The position numbers and the translations under genes are program-made. From Gracilaria gracilis (Eukaryota > Rhodophyta > Florideophyceae > Gracilariales > Gracilariaceae): 64,000 nucleotides of DNA. Location of the stretch: positions 248,001 through 312,000 of the forward strand of contig JARGSG010000040.1 of assembly GCA_030374805.1 (NCBI GenBank), read 5' to 3'. Shown piece after piece: positions 44,290-54,665 of the stretch (position 1 is the first letter of the stretch; the number at the start of each line of letters is the position of its first letter). Under the pieces are notes generated by a model. That model was not told the DNA's origin, searched no databases, and worked only from the letters and a program-made list of their open reading frames with translations.

Positions 44290-44846
44290 CTAACTTGTCG
44301 AAGTCGCCTTCATTCGAGCGTATTGCTCCATGGCCTCTCGAAAATGTTTCTCACGTACGCACTCCGTTTTTGTTTCTTCTTCCTCGATGTCAATCATCCC
44401 TGCTTCATCGCAGAGCAAAACTAGTTGAGCGCCAGTCATTCCTTCCGTGTCATCAACTAAGCTTTCAGTTAATGGTCTGTCTCTGTCTTCACAGGAGACG
44501 ACGATGTACTTAAGAACCATATCTAGAATGCATCTGCGGTTTTCCATTTCAGGCAACTCCAGCTTGATGGTGTTGTCAATTCGCCCCGGACGCACCATGG
44601 CATGGTCAAGACTCATCAGGTCCGCCGCACAGGCGAGAATGAAAACGTTTTCTCCATGAAAGTCATACACGCGTGTAGCTCGGACATTTTCACCCGTTCT
44701 TCAACGCCCATTGCAAGAGTTGTGTAAATAATACAAGGCTGCGCGCCAAGACTTGTGCGCACATCACGAATGTTGCAGATTAGACAAGCGCGCAAAGTTG
44801 CGTACTCTGTCTTCGCTGCGTCCGCTGCGCGCTGCAAGTCCAGCAT
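44290..44846 (-). pseudogene. AAA+ ATPase C-terminal fragment
   Basis: After a frame change near 44650, the minus strand reads HGENVFILACAADLMSLDHA, then MVRPGRIDNTIKLELPEMEN (sensor 1 plus arginine-finger RPGRID), RRCILDMVLKYIV, SLVDDTEGMTGAQLVLLCDE (the GxSGAxLxxLCxEA sensor 2 region) and VREKHFREAMEQYARMKATS. Walker A and B are not found. Similar to Cdc48, SPATA5 or Pex-type AAA domains, but the exact family cannot be set. It is convergent with topo VIB. Confidence 0.7.
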
Positions 44847-44872
44847 ACATCACCCAGTCTTCTTTGTTACAA

Positions 44873-44946
44873 AAAGCTGCGCGCATCAAACTTGTGCGTA
44901 CATCACAGACAAAGCTGCTGCGCGCATCAAGCTGTGCGTACATCAC
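44873..44946. repeat. Short tandem repeat GCGCGCATCAA-CTTGTGCGTACATCAC
   Basis: Two units of about 35 bp (44873-44906, 44911-44946), with a third partial relative at about 44751-44767. It lies in non-coding or decayed sequence upstream of the AAA fragment. 44947-45350 contains no recognised gene; a minus frame (ALFVAVLDFFNHGSTEEQEV) is unplaced. Confidence 0.55.
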
Positions 44947-45356
44947 TTTCACCTCTTGTTCTTCTGTTGAGCCATGGTTGAAAAAGTCCAGCACTGCGAC
45001 AAAGAGTGCGCGTGAGAGACCGAGGTTGGGCGGGAGCTCGGTGCAAAAGCGCTTGATGTTGAGTGTGGCACATGCCAAGGAGGGCTATTTTTCGTCCGGC
45101 CGTTGGCAGTAGGAACGCTACCTTACAGTAGCGTTTTACCCTCGAGGTACGGTAAGACCGTGCATGGCGTGCTCTCTGTCACCCTTTCTGATCAATCAAG
45201 GGCACTAGAGCGTGCCACTTGCTGATGGCATTGCGCTACGAATGCCGTTTCTTTGTCATGCGCCTCGCCGTGGTTTGCGTTTGCCGCGCACTCGAAAAGC
45301 GACCGCGGCGATGTGGACTAAGGCGAAGAGACAGTTGAAACTAATCGATAAGCAAC

Positions 45357-45383
45357 TGTCTCGCACAGTCACTGTGCGAGACA
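45357..45383. other. Perfect 13-bp hairpin with one-base loop
   Basis: TGTCTCGCACAGT, C, ACTGTGCGAGACA. Upstream of the sorting nexin relic. Part of the recurrent hairpin set. Confidence 0.85.
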
Positions 45384-45499
45384 TTACGGAAATGCGACAT
45401 TCCTCGTCTTTTCACCTTCCAACACGCACAAAGCCGAACATCCACTGCGTTTTGATCCGCTCAACGTTCTACCCGATGCAATTCGCGTTCCTCGTCGGC

Positions 45500-47044
45500 A
45501 ACCGTCCCGTCGCGTGCAGACACCCCCACGCTCGCCGTTGAAGAAAAGAGCAACCCAGACGTTTCGGCCACATTGCTGGAACAGTTTGCAGAAGAGGCAT
45601 GTGAGTTGCTGGAAGCTCACCAGAGACCTGATGATCCGTGCTTGTCGCGTTTCGCACAACGCGCTGAAAAACCACAACCGCCTCCTGCAGGCGATGCTTA
45701 TGCGGCCGATATACATGCTGTACTCGCAGCGTTGGATGACAACGAGCAGGAGACTCATTCTGATGGTGTCATAGATCGTTCTGATGTTACTTTGTTTCCT
45801 GCCGTTGCACAAAGAGGTGTGGCCGCAGGCATTTATGTTGTGCGTTCACGACGAAATTGGGTGATTGTTTCAACTCTTGCGCAGGACGATTACCATCATG
45901 TACGTCGTTCCCATTGCTGATTTTTTGTGGTTGCATAACTGCCTTCGCGTTCGAAATGAAGGTGTGATTGTGCCGTTGTTGCCGCCTCTGAGTTTTGCAG
46001 GACGTGTAAAGCATGGGTATGTATGAATATGAGCGGTTGAGAGGATTTCAAACCTTTTTGAGACGCGATGCAATCCATGCAGTGCTCTGTACGAGAGAGG
46101 AGCTTCTTGCTTTTCTTGGTGCTTTGGGAGAAGATGAATGGAAGATGATTAGAAGGGAATCAATCAGTCATGAGTGTTCTATCACATCAGCGTTGTTTGG
46201 GAGTGCGGCGGATGAGAATGCGTGGCACAGACTGGGTCATTGGGCGAAAAATGTTGTGGCAGACGGGCAGAAGATTCAACAAGGCCTTGGTATGGTTTCT
46301 TGAACGAGATGGTGCAGAAGCTCTGGTGGAAGATTCTGCGGAAGCACTTGTTGAGCGATTGCATAATTACGTCAAAGATCTTGGTGTTTCTCTTTCTTGT
46401 CTACGACATGCGGCGGAAAAGGTTCATAAACAAAGGGAGGCGGAGTGCAATAGCACTATTTCGATGTAGAATGCACTGCGTGATCGTGGAAGACAAGAAG
46501 GTGGAAACTTGGCGCTCAGCTGGAGCAGATCCAACTGGAGATTCCTTCGGAACGGGAATGCAATGCCGGGGCGTTTTGGAGTAACCGCACCAGCTCCGAT
46601 CCGAGTGTGGACGCCTCTGGCAAAGAAAATGTCGTTCCTGTCAGTCGCGTTATTGGACCTCTACCTAATCCCGGGATATCGGAGCGTGGTTCATCGAGAG
46701 CGCAAGAGAAGGCGCAGCCTTCACATTCAAATTCCATGGCACGATCACAACGAGTGTCTTTTGCCTCTCAGGAAAAATCGCGTTTGGCGAATGAAGGAAG
46801 AGGAGATGATCAGCAACTCAACGGTGTTACTATTGCCCTACGTGTCGTCCGAGTTGTCGACGAGGTTTTTAGGGATTATGAGGAACGTGCGAATGGTGCT
46901 CAACGCATCATGAACACAAGGAGAGAAGAAGAAGAAGTTTACGAGCACGCTGTTGCGGTATATACCAAGCTCCGTGACAAGCTTGGGAGTCGTACTGAAA
47001 GTATGTGGGATGGGAGAAAAGAGGCATTCAAGATCACTCCATGA
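45500..47044 (+). pseudogene. Sorting nexin (PX-BAR), broken
   Basis: PX domain pieces: GIYVVRSRRNWVIVSTLAQD with DDYHHVRRS, then one frame over DFLWLHNCLRVRNEGVIVPL and LPPLSFAGRVKHGYV, then in a third frame YEYERLRGFQTFLRRDAIHA and VLCTREELLAFLGALGEDEW. These match the order F-x-V-x-RRYSDFLWLH, PPLP, RR..L..FLRR.A.HP.L..S..L..FL. After more frame changes, long helices follow (LVERLHNYVKDLGVSLSCLR; VTIALRVVRVVDEVFRDYEE; MNTRREEEEVYEHAVAVYTK LRDKLGSR) consistent with the BAR domain. At least four breaks. SNX proteins bind phosphoinositides on endosomes. Confidence 0.75.
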
Positions 47045-48310
47045 CATCTCCCCGACACGAGACACTGCAGTCTTGTTCATCGCAGAACTGAATGAGGAAA
47101 CTAATCATCATAACATCGCGTACAGAACAAAAGTTGCAGCGGCAGCCGTCGAATCGGGATTGGTTTTATCTACTAACTGGATATCAACTGAAGACGACGC
47201 AGGACCGACCTCTTGTTCTCACATTCACAACTTTGGTTCAGATATTGGTCTGGATGGACTACTTTTCCGGGACATTTCTTTCGGCTCTCCTTTCGGCTTA
47301 TGCTGTCGCGCGTGTTCGTTCTTGGAGAGGTCACAAGATTCTACGTACCCTCTTTCCCTTTCTTGTTGCACTGCATGTCCCATTTTGGACTAGATCGCGT
47401 GACCAGGATGTGCACTTGGCAACAACAAGCTTCTGACAATCGTCACACGCATGCTTCTGCTGTTGCCCGTACTGAGGCCTACGATTGATGCTTTTGACTA
47501 CAGACGTGCACACCTCGAGTTTCATGTGCATGAAACATCTGCAAGATACGTTCGGCACAGACTCAGACATCTGTTCCATGTTGAAAAATGATCGCGATCT
47601 GTATTGCAGGCTTACGCATGCTCTCGTTTACGTCCCAGTTAAGTATCCAATCAGGTGAAGCGCACAGAAATGAACCCCCTCGGTAAACGCATCCCATTGT
47701 ACACTCCTAGATTATCACTTCGTGGTTGTTCGAGTTCTGCGAGGTGATCTCGGTACGACAAACATTCGCCAGCCAAAGGGCTAGCCACCCAAACAGGCAC
47801 ACTCAACATTGCGTCCAGATCCAGAGTGAAGTAACCATGCTGTGCTTCCGCGTGCAGTCTCGTTTGCTTTGTTGTGGTTGAGCTGTGAGCCTGTGCACGC
47901 CTCGCGACGGGTCCTGGAGCTCTCGGCCGTTTGCTTGGACGGTCTGCGTCAAGAAGGCCATCCTAACCTAGCCCACCAACTGAGCAACGATTTGCGCGGC
48001 GTTTTCAACTGATATGCGCCGCATTGCTCTGTAACGTTTGCCCTCAAGTTCACTGTCGGGTGCGCCCCGTTGTCTGCGCCACGATGCGGTACTACACTCG
48101 CCGAGGTCGCAGCGCATGCGTGCAGCTAACGAGAACTTGTTCAGCTAGAAGGGTAATGTACCATATCGACGAAAACATCAGTAGCGAAGGCGCTTTTGAA
48201 CCGCGCGACGGGGCCGCTGTTATGTCAGCTTCCACGATGGGTGGACAGAATTCGAACATCCCTGCGGGGACTCGATTGGTATGTGACAAGCACGATCGGA
48301 TGCGGCCACG
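47045..48310. other. Region with an unplaced membrane-like frame
   Basis: 47092-47436 on plus has a hydrophobic run (VQILVWMDYFSGTFLSALLS) and the next frame carries LHVPFW, and 47480-47660 could add MKHLQDTFGTDSDICSMLKN. No family identified. 47660-48310 shows nothing supportable. Confidence 0.25.
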
Positions 48311-48329
48311 ACAGCATCATGAAAACGGT

Positions 48330-48862
48330 GTTGTGTTGGTGAAGCGATGCCATGTTCGGCGTGGAAAGCAAGGCCTGCTTGACGTGCAGGTGAACCGCAA
48401 CTGCTGATGAGCTCGAGAGAATCTGTTGTCGTGGCGATGCTGTGTGGGGTGGAAGAGTGCCACCACTTGAGGGCGACTTGATGGAGCCAATTGCGCCGTG
48501 CTGACGCCAAAGGCGTCAGCAATCCTCTCCATTTCCTGCAGCATCTTTTCGTTCTTCTGTCCCGCCTCTCCCTGGAAGCGCGCCTGCGACGCACGGAAGT
48601 CTGATGAATCGAGTTTTGTTCGAGAAGCGCCTCCGAAAAAGCCACGTCCAAGCGGTGAATACGCGACGATACCAATCCCGAGACGCTCACAAAGTGGCAT
48701 GATTTGTTCTTCAATTCCGCGACACCACAGCGAATACTCGAGTTGCACGGCGGTGATAGGATGGATTTTGTGCGCACGTTCGATAACGCAACGTCCAGAA
48801 GTGCGTAGACGCAATGTGAGTCTCGACAAGACTGAAAAGCGGAACAAGTACGCGAAGATCAC
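48330..48862 (-). pseudogene. Aldo/keto reductase fragment
   Basis: Reads IERAHKIHPITAVQLEYSLW and then EEQIMPLCERLGIGIVAYSP LGRGFFGG, a near-perfect match to the AKR block ERA...HPI.A.Q.EYSLW.R..E..I.P.C.ELGIG.V.YSPLGRGFL. Then KNEKMLQEMERIADAFGVST AQLA, where homologues continue with a LKW helix; here that helix (VALKWWHSSTP) is in another frame and decays. The N-terminal half with the catalytic Tyr is missing: a short tubulin-cofactor piece precedes it instead. Confidence 0.75.
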
Positions 48863-48874
48863 GCACTTAAAACG

Positions 48875-49165
48875 GAGATGGATACATCCTTGACGCCGCC
48901 CACCTTGAGGAGCGTGTAAAGCGCTCGACTAGGAGCCGTGAGCGCTGTTTCAGATGGTGCAGGCAGAGGAAGAAGAAGTGTAGAAAGACGTTGCTCAAGA
49001 AGGCTGCACGGGGAGGGGACGTGGGTAGGGATGATAGGGTCAAGAAGGGCGGGAAGCTGCAGATAGTGGTCCAGGGTATCGCAGTACGACTGCAGCTGAG
49101 CTAGGGGAGCGGAGGGATCATGTAGAGCCTTCAGCGCATCGTCAAGTTGAGCCAGGCTACAGTTA
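48875..49165 (-). pseudogene. TBCD: Tubulin folding cofactor D N-terminal fragment
   Basis: One open frame of about 95 codons without Met: QLDDALKALHDPSAPLAQLQ then SYCDTLDHYLQLPALLDPII, LLEQRLSTLLLPL and SRALYTLLKVGGVKDVSI. The pattern LDxYLEQPxLLDPxL followed by FLYxxxKVRGxK is distinctive for cofactor D near its N-terminus, which helps assemble alpha/beta-tubulin. The piece begins exactly at the edge of the vWA inverted repeat and ends where the aldo/keto reductase piece begins, so both ends are recombination joints. Confidence 0.65.
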
Positions 49166-49439
49166 CCTCGGTGGCGGCCGCAGCATTACACGTTAGCTTC
49201 CTTGTTGGCGAGCGCAATCCCGCGTCGGTGGTTCTCGAAGACGACACATAAGAGCGCAACCTTGAGTTGGAATAAGCGGCTATGCATCCTTTCAATAGCC
49301 GCCTTATTGGCGGCCGAGATTTAGCACGTCGCTCGAGAGTATAAGCGCTCCGCAAGGCAGCAATTCAGCCATGGTTTGCCACGCTACGGTGGATCGCGTG
49401 CTATTTTTCCACTTCAGCTTTCGTAGCCATGTGACACGC

Positions 49440-49445
49440 CTATAA
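49440..49445 (+). promoter_or_regulatory. TATA-like element of vWA copy B
   Basis: CCTATAAGAG, 60 bp before ATG 49505 and conserved in copy A (CTATAAGAG, minus strand, 4493-4501), while flanking bases have diverged. Spacing to the ATG would give a short 5' leader. Confidence 0.5.
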
Positions 49446-49504
49446 GAGCTGGGAGCCTGTTCGCACGCATCTCTCTGGGCAGTTTCAAGACATGCGCTGC
49501 TTCG

Positions 49505-50257
49505 ATGAAGCTTCACGTATGGGTTTTGATGCTTGTCGCACTGCTGCAGGTTCCTCTTCTCGCCGCTCACGGCGGGCACGCAGCAGCATATTCAAAGGCA
49601 TCTCCCACGGCGTACGCCACCGAACAATCGTGGACGTCATTGGAATCATCGTATGCAGTCCCGCAGCAAAAACGTCCACAGGTGAACTCAGCGATACAGT
49701 TCGCGCGCGAGAGCAAGTGTAACCCCAATATATGCTTCGCACTAGACGCCAGCTCGCGGCTTTCAAGCGCCGACTTTCGCATGCAGATGGACTTCGTGAA
49801 GTTAGTGTCGGCTATCGTGTCCCTGGGCGAGCGCCTCATTTGCCGCTGTGAAATATGCAAAACAAGCGTCACGTATCTCCAAGCTGACTCCAAACGCGAG
49901 GCACTTTCTGTGGCACGTGGATCGCGCGCGACGGAAATGTCCATGTTCCGAAGTGGCGGATGTGGAACGTGGCGTAGCGATGTGTGGTCGGAAGTTGAGG
50001 CGCGCGCACGGCGGCGCGAGGAGATGGTGGTCGTTAGGGCCGCGGTCCGCGGACGTGCGGTAGAGCGCTTCTTGGATGAAGACGATGTGCAGATTGGTGG
50101 GTGGCGGCGGCGACAAAGTGGGTCGCTCGCAGACGTGTTGGTGGTCAGCAGCTGGAACGACGCTGTCGAGTTCGTGGACGAATTGGTGCGCACAGTGTGC
50201 GACGCCACGCCACAATGTCACCCATGCGCCACCACGATAGGTGACATTGTGGCGTAG
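49505..50257 (+). pseudogene. Secreted von Willebrand factor A-domain protein, copy B (open frame but internally out of register)
   Basis: A 250-codon open frame with signal peptide MKLHVWVLMLVALLQVPLLA and MIDAS region ICFALDASSRLSSADF (DxSxS intact) plus helix DFVKLVSAIVSLGE. Compared with copy A, two bases are missing right after GER, so the next about 65 codons (ICRCEICKTSVTYL and on) are read out of register, although no stop occurs. Register returns at GRAVERFLDEDDVQI and the end LADVLVVSSWNDAVEFVDEL VRTVCD is vWA-like again. The central beta strands are therefore lost from the protein. An upstream ATG at 49492 opens another frame and is not used here. Translation is possible, a folded vWA domain unlikely. 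Copies A and B are broken at different places, so the duplicated gene was whole. Confidence 0.7.
50208..50254. other. 15-bp hairpin at the 3' end of vWA copy B
   Basis: Arms 50208-50222 and 50240-50254 (CGCCACAATGTCACC) pair perfectly. Loop 50223-50239 has diverged fully from that of copy A. The right arm runs into the stop codon of the frame. Confidence 0.85.
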
Positions 50258-50409
50258 GCCATGCCCAAACCATTCCGAAAATAGGAGTATGGACGCCAAT
50301 TTCGGGGCTTGGTGCCGTCATTTGAGGTCTTCCACACTGCTATTTAATGTTTGAGAAGAAGCCTCTGAAGCCAACAAGTTTGAACATACCTGTAGTGCCC
50401 GCATCAAAG

Positions 50410-50690
50410 CTGGCGACCGAGGTGGACATCGGCTTCGCGGACGGACGACGCGGACGACGACGAGTACCTGGGGGTGGTGGACGGCTTTGCGACGGACGTG
50501 GCCGTGCTGCAGATGGGAGTGGACGTGCTGGCGGGCGATGCGCTGGGGCGGCTGTCGCTTTCGCGCGGCGGGCTGTCGCGGCGCAACCGCATGGCATACG
50601 CGCAGCTGCTTCGGGGCGACCTGCGCGAGGTGGTATCCTTACTGTCTACACCTAACGCCTGCTCCGAGTCGAACAATTGCTCTGCGAGCG
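50410..50690 (+). other. GC-rich coding-like stretch, unidentified
   Basis: In the frame starting near 50440 the plus strand reads DDADDDEYLGVVDGFATDVA then VLQMGVDVLAGDALGRLSLS and RRNRMAYAQLLRGDLREVVS. It looks like a protein fragment but has no family I can name. It lies directly beyond the vWA repeat. Confidence 0.3.
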
Positions 50691-51990
50691 CCTTACACAA
50701 CTCTGTTTTCACCACACCACTCGGCCTCGCGCATCGCCTCCCCGGCCTCGCGCACCGCCTCCCCTGCCACCCGACTGCGCCGCCGCCGCCGCCTGCGCCC
50801 CGCTGCGCCGCCGCCCGGACTTCGCCGCCCGCACGTCACCGCCCGCGCGTGAAACCACCACGCGCGCACCACTACCACGCGCACTACCGCCGAACGCGCA
50901 CCACCGCACGCGCACCACCGCCCGCGCACCGCCGCCCGCGCGTCGCCGCACGCGTGTGAAACCGCCACGCGCACGCACCCGCCGCCCGCGCACCACCGCC
51001 TGCGCGCCGCCGCCTGCGCGCGCCGCCGCCCGCGCGCCGCCGCCCGCGCACCGCTGCCTGCGCGCCGCCGCCCGCGCACCGCCGCCTGCCTGCGCGCCGC
51101 CGCCTGCGCGCGCCGCCGCCCGCGCACCGCCGCCCGCGCACCGCCGCCTGCGCGCCGCCGCCTGCGCGCCGCCGCCTGCGCGCCGCCGCCCGCGCACCGC
51201 CGCCTGCCTGCGCACCGCCGCCTGCGCGCGCCGCCACACGCGCCCCACCCCTGCGCGCCGCCGCCCGCGCGCGTGCCACCCGCCGGCGCGCGTGTGTGCC
51301 ACCGCCACGCGCACCTCCGACCGCGCGCGGCCGCCCGCGCGTGGAGCACCGCCGCTTGCGCGTCGCGCGTCGCCGCCGCCGCCCGCGCAACCCTTGCCTG
51401 CGCTGCGCGACGCTGCCCGCGCGCCGCCGCCCGCGCGTCGCCGCCCGCGCGTCGCCGCCCGCGCGCTGCCACCCGCCTCGCGTCACCCGCCTCGCGCCTC
51501 CCCCGCGAGCCGCCCGCGCGCGTGCCACCGCCTCGCGCACCACCCCTTCGCGCCGCCGCCCGCGCGTGCTGCCTCCGCACGCCTCCGCGCGCCCGCCTCC
51601 ACGCGCGCCGCCCGCGCGTGTTGCCTCCGCACGCCTCCGCCCGCGCAACACACCGCCACGCGCGCCCGCCCTCATGCGCGCCGCCTACGGCGACGGCACG
51701 CCGTAGGCGGCGTGTCGCAGCGCACGCGCACTCAGCGCGCTCGCACGCGCTCCGCTGCGCCGCGCCACGCCGCGCATCGCGCTACGCCGTGCCGCAGCGC
51801 GCATGCCGCGCTGCGCCGGGCCACGCGCACTCGCGCGCCGCGCCTGGCCACGCCGCGCGGCGTTGCACTAAGGCGTTGCGCCGCGCCTCGCCGCGCCGCG
51901 CGTCGTTGCGCGACGCCTCGCCCGCGCCGGGCGTCGTTGAGCCGCGCCTCGCCCGCGTTGCGCCGCACGGCGTTGCGTCGCGCGCATTTA
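50690..51990. repeat. GC-rich low-complexity / minisatellite block
   Basis: About 1.3 kb of 75-85% GC built from degenerate units such as CGCACCGCCGCCCGCG and CGCCGCCTGCGCG (50830-51660), then GCCGCGCCTCGCCGCG units (51700-51985). Every frame is open for hundreds of codons because stops are rare in such sequence, so the long Arg/Pro/Ala frames are not evidence of genes. The block ends abruptly at 51990 into normal AT content. Confidence 0.85.
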
Positions 51991-52036
51991 AAGGCACAGT
52001 TTGCGGGCAACCATTTCAAATTTGAAATGAGCTCAA

Positions 52037-52089
52037 GTGCAAAGGGTATATTGCATGACAAACATTGTCATGAAATATACCCGTTGCAC
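52037..52089. other. 25-bp hairpin with three-base loop
   Basis: Arms 52037-52061 and 52065-52089 pair with two mismatches; core GGGTATAT and CATGACAA. Lies at the 3' end of the transporter relic, right next to the GC-rich block. Confidence 0.85.
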
Positions 52090-52510
52090 TACTGCCTGCA
52101 GCTATGGTAGCCATTCCGAACGGAATCAGAAACATGTTTGGCGCACAGTGTTCGAATTTTGAACTTCAAATCCCTTGGCAACAAACGTACATATTGGCAA
52201 CCAGATCGCAATGAACTTTTCTTTGAGATCATTCGCTCCATTCTGTGTAACATTATAGTGTACACCGTATACAGCGCCAGACACACCAACCAATTGCACA
52301 CAATCGCCTTCACAAACGCGGTCATGAACGGCATGCCGACCTTGGCGCTCGCAATCGCCGCGGCTGCCACACCACCAGCTCCACCGACACATCCGCTGAC
52401 AACTGCTAACCAATTCACAAGCGCGCGTGCCATAACGTTTCCGATATAACTCGTTTCCTTGCTTGCCTTTACAGGAAAACAATTCAACCGGACTCTGCGC
52501 GATTACCAAT
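52090..52510 (-). pseudogene. Formate/nitrite transporter (FNT) fragment
   Basis: Minus strand: YIGNVMARALVNWLAVVSGC, VGGAGGVAAAAIASAKVGMP, FVKAIVCNWLVCLALYTVYT (FNT signature around CNWLVCLA), then one frame over FIAIWLPICTFVAKGFE and, after another shift, CAPNMFLIPFGMATI, matching KI..IW.PI..FV..GFEHS.ANM..IP.G. The paired His of GFEHS is lost. About 40% of the usual 280 residues is present (middle part), with two frame changes. FNT channels move formate, nitrite or lactate across membranes. The piece is cut on both sides. Confidence 0.75.
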
Positions 52511-52719
52511 TATATGATACCAATTACAATTACCAAGTTCACACTGTGCGCACACAGCGTCGCAACTAACACGCGCGCCGCTCACCCGCGACCCGCGCAC
52601 TCGTGCCGTGCTGCGCCGTGCTGCGCCGCGCCACCGCCGCGCCGCGCCACCGCCGCGCCACGCCACCGCCGCGCCACGCCACCGCCGCGCCGCGCGCGCA
52701 CCCCGCCGCACCGGCTGCT

Positions 52720-53324
52720 GCCGCTGCAGGAGCTGTGGGCGCCGCTGGCGCGCTTCCTGACCGGCGTGCTGTACCACGTGGACGACTGCCTGCCGGCCGA
52801 CGTGGCTCGCGTCTCCGAGCAGCTCTTCGCCCGCTTCTTGCTCGCACGCGTCTCGTTCGTGCGCTTCTTGCGCGCGCCTCCCGACCGCGGCGCCAAGCGG
52901 CGCGAAAGGGGCTGCACGGCGCGTCGACGAGTGGAACCCCCGCGTAAGCGCCGACCCGCGCCCCGTGACAACGCCCCGTTGCGCCGCGCGCGGCGCGAAG
53001 AGCGCGAAGCTGCCGTGATGACACCGCGCGTCATGACGGCCATCTGCCGCATCTGCCAGTGCGCCAGCGAGCAAGGCGCCGCCGACGACACCTCCACCTT
53101 CGCCTGCGCGCTCATCTGCGCCTGCGGCTGCCGCGGCACGCAAGGGCACACGCACGCACACTGCCTCGAGCTGTGGATCCACCGCCGTCTCGCGTCGGAA
53201 ACCCTTGGAACCGCTCTTGTACGCCTGCGGTGGTGTTTGTGAAAGCGGGAATTCTGAGAATGTGGCGACGCGTAAGTTCACCTGGAACGCGGTGTCAAAC
53301 CCTTAACTGGGGATTCTCTACTTC
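52720..53324 (+). pseudogene. RING-CH (MARCH-type) E3 ligase fragment
   Basis: The plus frame reads LWAPLARFLTGVLYHVDDCL and ADVARVSEQLFARFLLARVS, then a basic stretch, then MTAICRICQCASEQGAADD and CALICACGCRGTQGHTHAHC followed by LELWIHRR. C-x2-C, then C-x-C, H-x2/4-C and W gives the RING-CH fingerprint. The final C-x2/3-C pair is supplied one frame over (YACGGVC) after 53213, so a frame change or a splice lies there. MARCH proteins are membrane-bound ubiquitin ligases, but no transmembrane segments follow. GC about 70% upstream, normal after 53200. Confidence 0.55.
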
Positions 53325-53329
53325 TGTCT

Positions 53330-54110
53330 CGGGAGTAGGCTCAATATATCGTCGATACCTTTGTGTCGATAAACGTCATGAAGGCCGAATCGCGCACACG
53401 CTGCTAGCCTGAAGCAACGTTCTCCGTAGAATCATGCGCGCACATCGGATGCACACGCACAGAACACGGACGCAGCGGTGCGCCTGGATCGAGCATGATG
53501 GGCACGATATGCTACTGCACGGCCGGGAAAGCGTGTCGCAGAAGCTGTGCCTCTGGTCGCCTCCAAGGCGCGAGCAGCAAGGCGGGCGTGTGTCGCGTGC
53601 GCCGAAGAGCGGTGAAAAGCACCTGATCGGTGGCCCGCGTGCGCTGCGACGGCGTAGCGCGACGACGAGACGGGCAGCCGCTGCATTTAATTTGTTTTTC
53701 CTTGCACAAATGACGACGCGCAGCGACACGCAGCTGTGCACACACATGCTGTGTGACACAGCCCGCTCGCTGCGCCGATTCTTGGCCTGCTGACAACACA
53801 ACGCTATCCGCATTTAACGCTATCCGCGCCACGCATCCGCACAATGGGCGCGCGCGCGGGCGTGGGCGTGAGCGTGGGCTCGGGCGTGAGCGCGAGCACG
53901 GCGGCGTGGGAACGGCAGCGCCAGGCGGGCTCGGAGGAATGGCGTACGGGGGGGATTGGGAAGCTGGGTGAGGTCGGGCGCGGTGGCATTACGTCATAAC
54001 TACAGCACCGTTGGTATGAAAGTACGTGCACCACAACGTCCACAGCAGCTGTCGGTACACCGCGGTGCAGCTCGCGCGTGTGTACATCGATAAAAAATGT
54101 GATGCAGCGT
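53330..54110. other. Region without recognised gene
   Basis: Overlapping frames of 70-145 codons on both strands in GC-rich sequence. A simple (GGGCGTGAGCGT)n-like run at 53850-53905. Nothing supportable. Confidence 0.35.
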
Positions 54111-54115
54111 ATGTC

Positions 54116-54163
54116 GCGTCATAAAACTATAAGAAACAGATGCTTCTTTGAGTTTTATGACGC
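54116..54163. other. Perfect 13-bp hairpin, 22-nt loop
   Basis: GCGTCATAAAACT and exact complement AGTTTTATGACGC. Intergenic. Confidence 0.8.
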
Positions 54164-54665
54164 AAATGTCATTTGGTTTTGCCCGGAAAGCACTTTGCCA
54201 ACAAAGGACAAGTTGACGACCACACCACACCCGAGGCGTGGCTTCGTCGCGGCGCACGTCACAGTTCCACAGCGCCACAGCGCCAAGTGTGACGTCCACT
54301 CCGACACAGCACAACCGAAACACTGTGTGCCAGGCACCGGGTAAGCAATCACGTCATGTCAAGGTGGCGCATCGCGAGTTCCAAGGCACTTCAATGAGTG
54401 CTCAGCACTCATCCAAGTGCATTGGCACATCATGATGATGCGCTTCCAGGCCGCTCATTCATGCGCCTACAATTGTTTGCAGTGTCATTCGTAATGAGCG
54501 TCATGTTACTGTGTCTGACACACGTGACACACATTTTGTTGTGTCCTCATGTCTTCAGATCTCAAGCTATGTGCCGGAAACAGAACAGTTTTCGTGGCTG
54601 GGGCAATCCCAGCTTTCCACAAGCCACCAGATATCGTCAACAACAAAATTTCTTGGTATCGTCCG

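Larger units (their letters stand above)
49157..50406. repeat. Inverted repeat arm B (vWA locus)
   Basis: Inverted partner of 3238-4786. It lacks the 286-bp MITE and keeps the empty site at 50346-50348 (AAT on this strand). Includes promoter, coding region and 3' hairpin. Confidence 0.9.

Noticed and set aside
50690-52110. Very long Arg/Pro/Ala frames on both strands in the GC-rich block
   Set aside because: Stops are nearly impossible in this composition, all frames are open, and the residues simply reflect the repeat unit.
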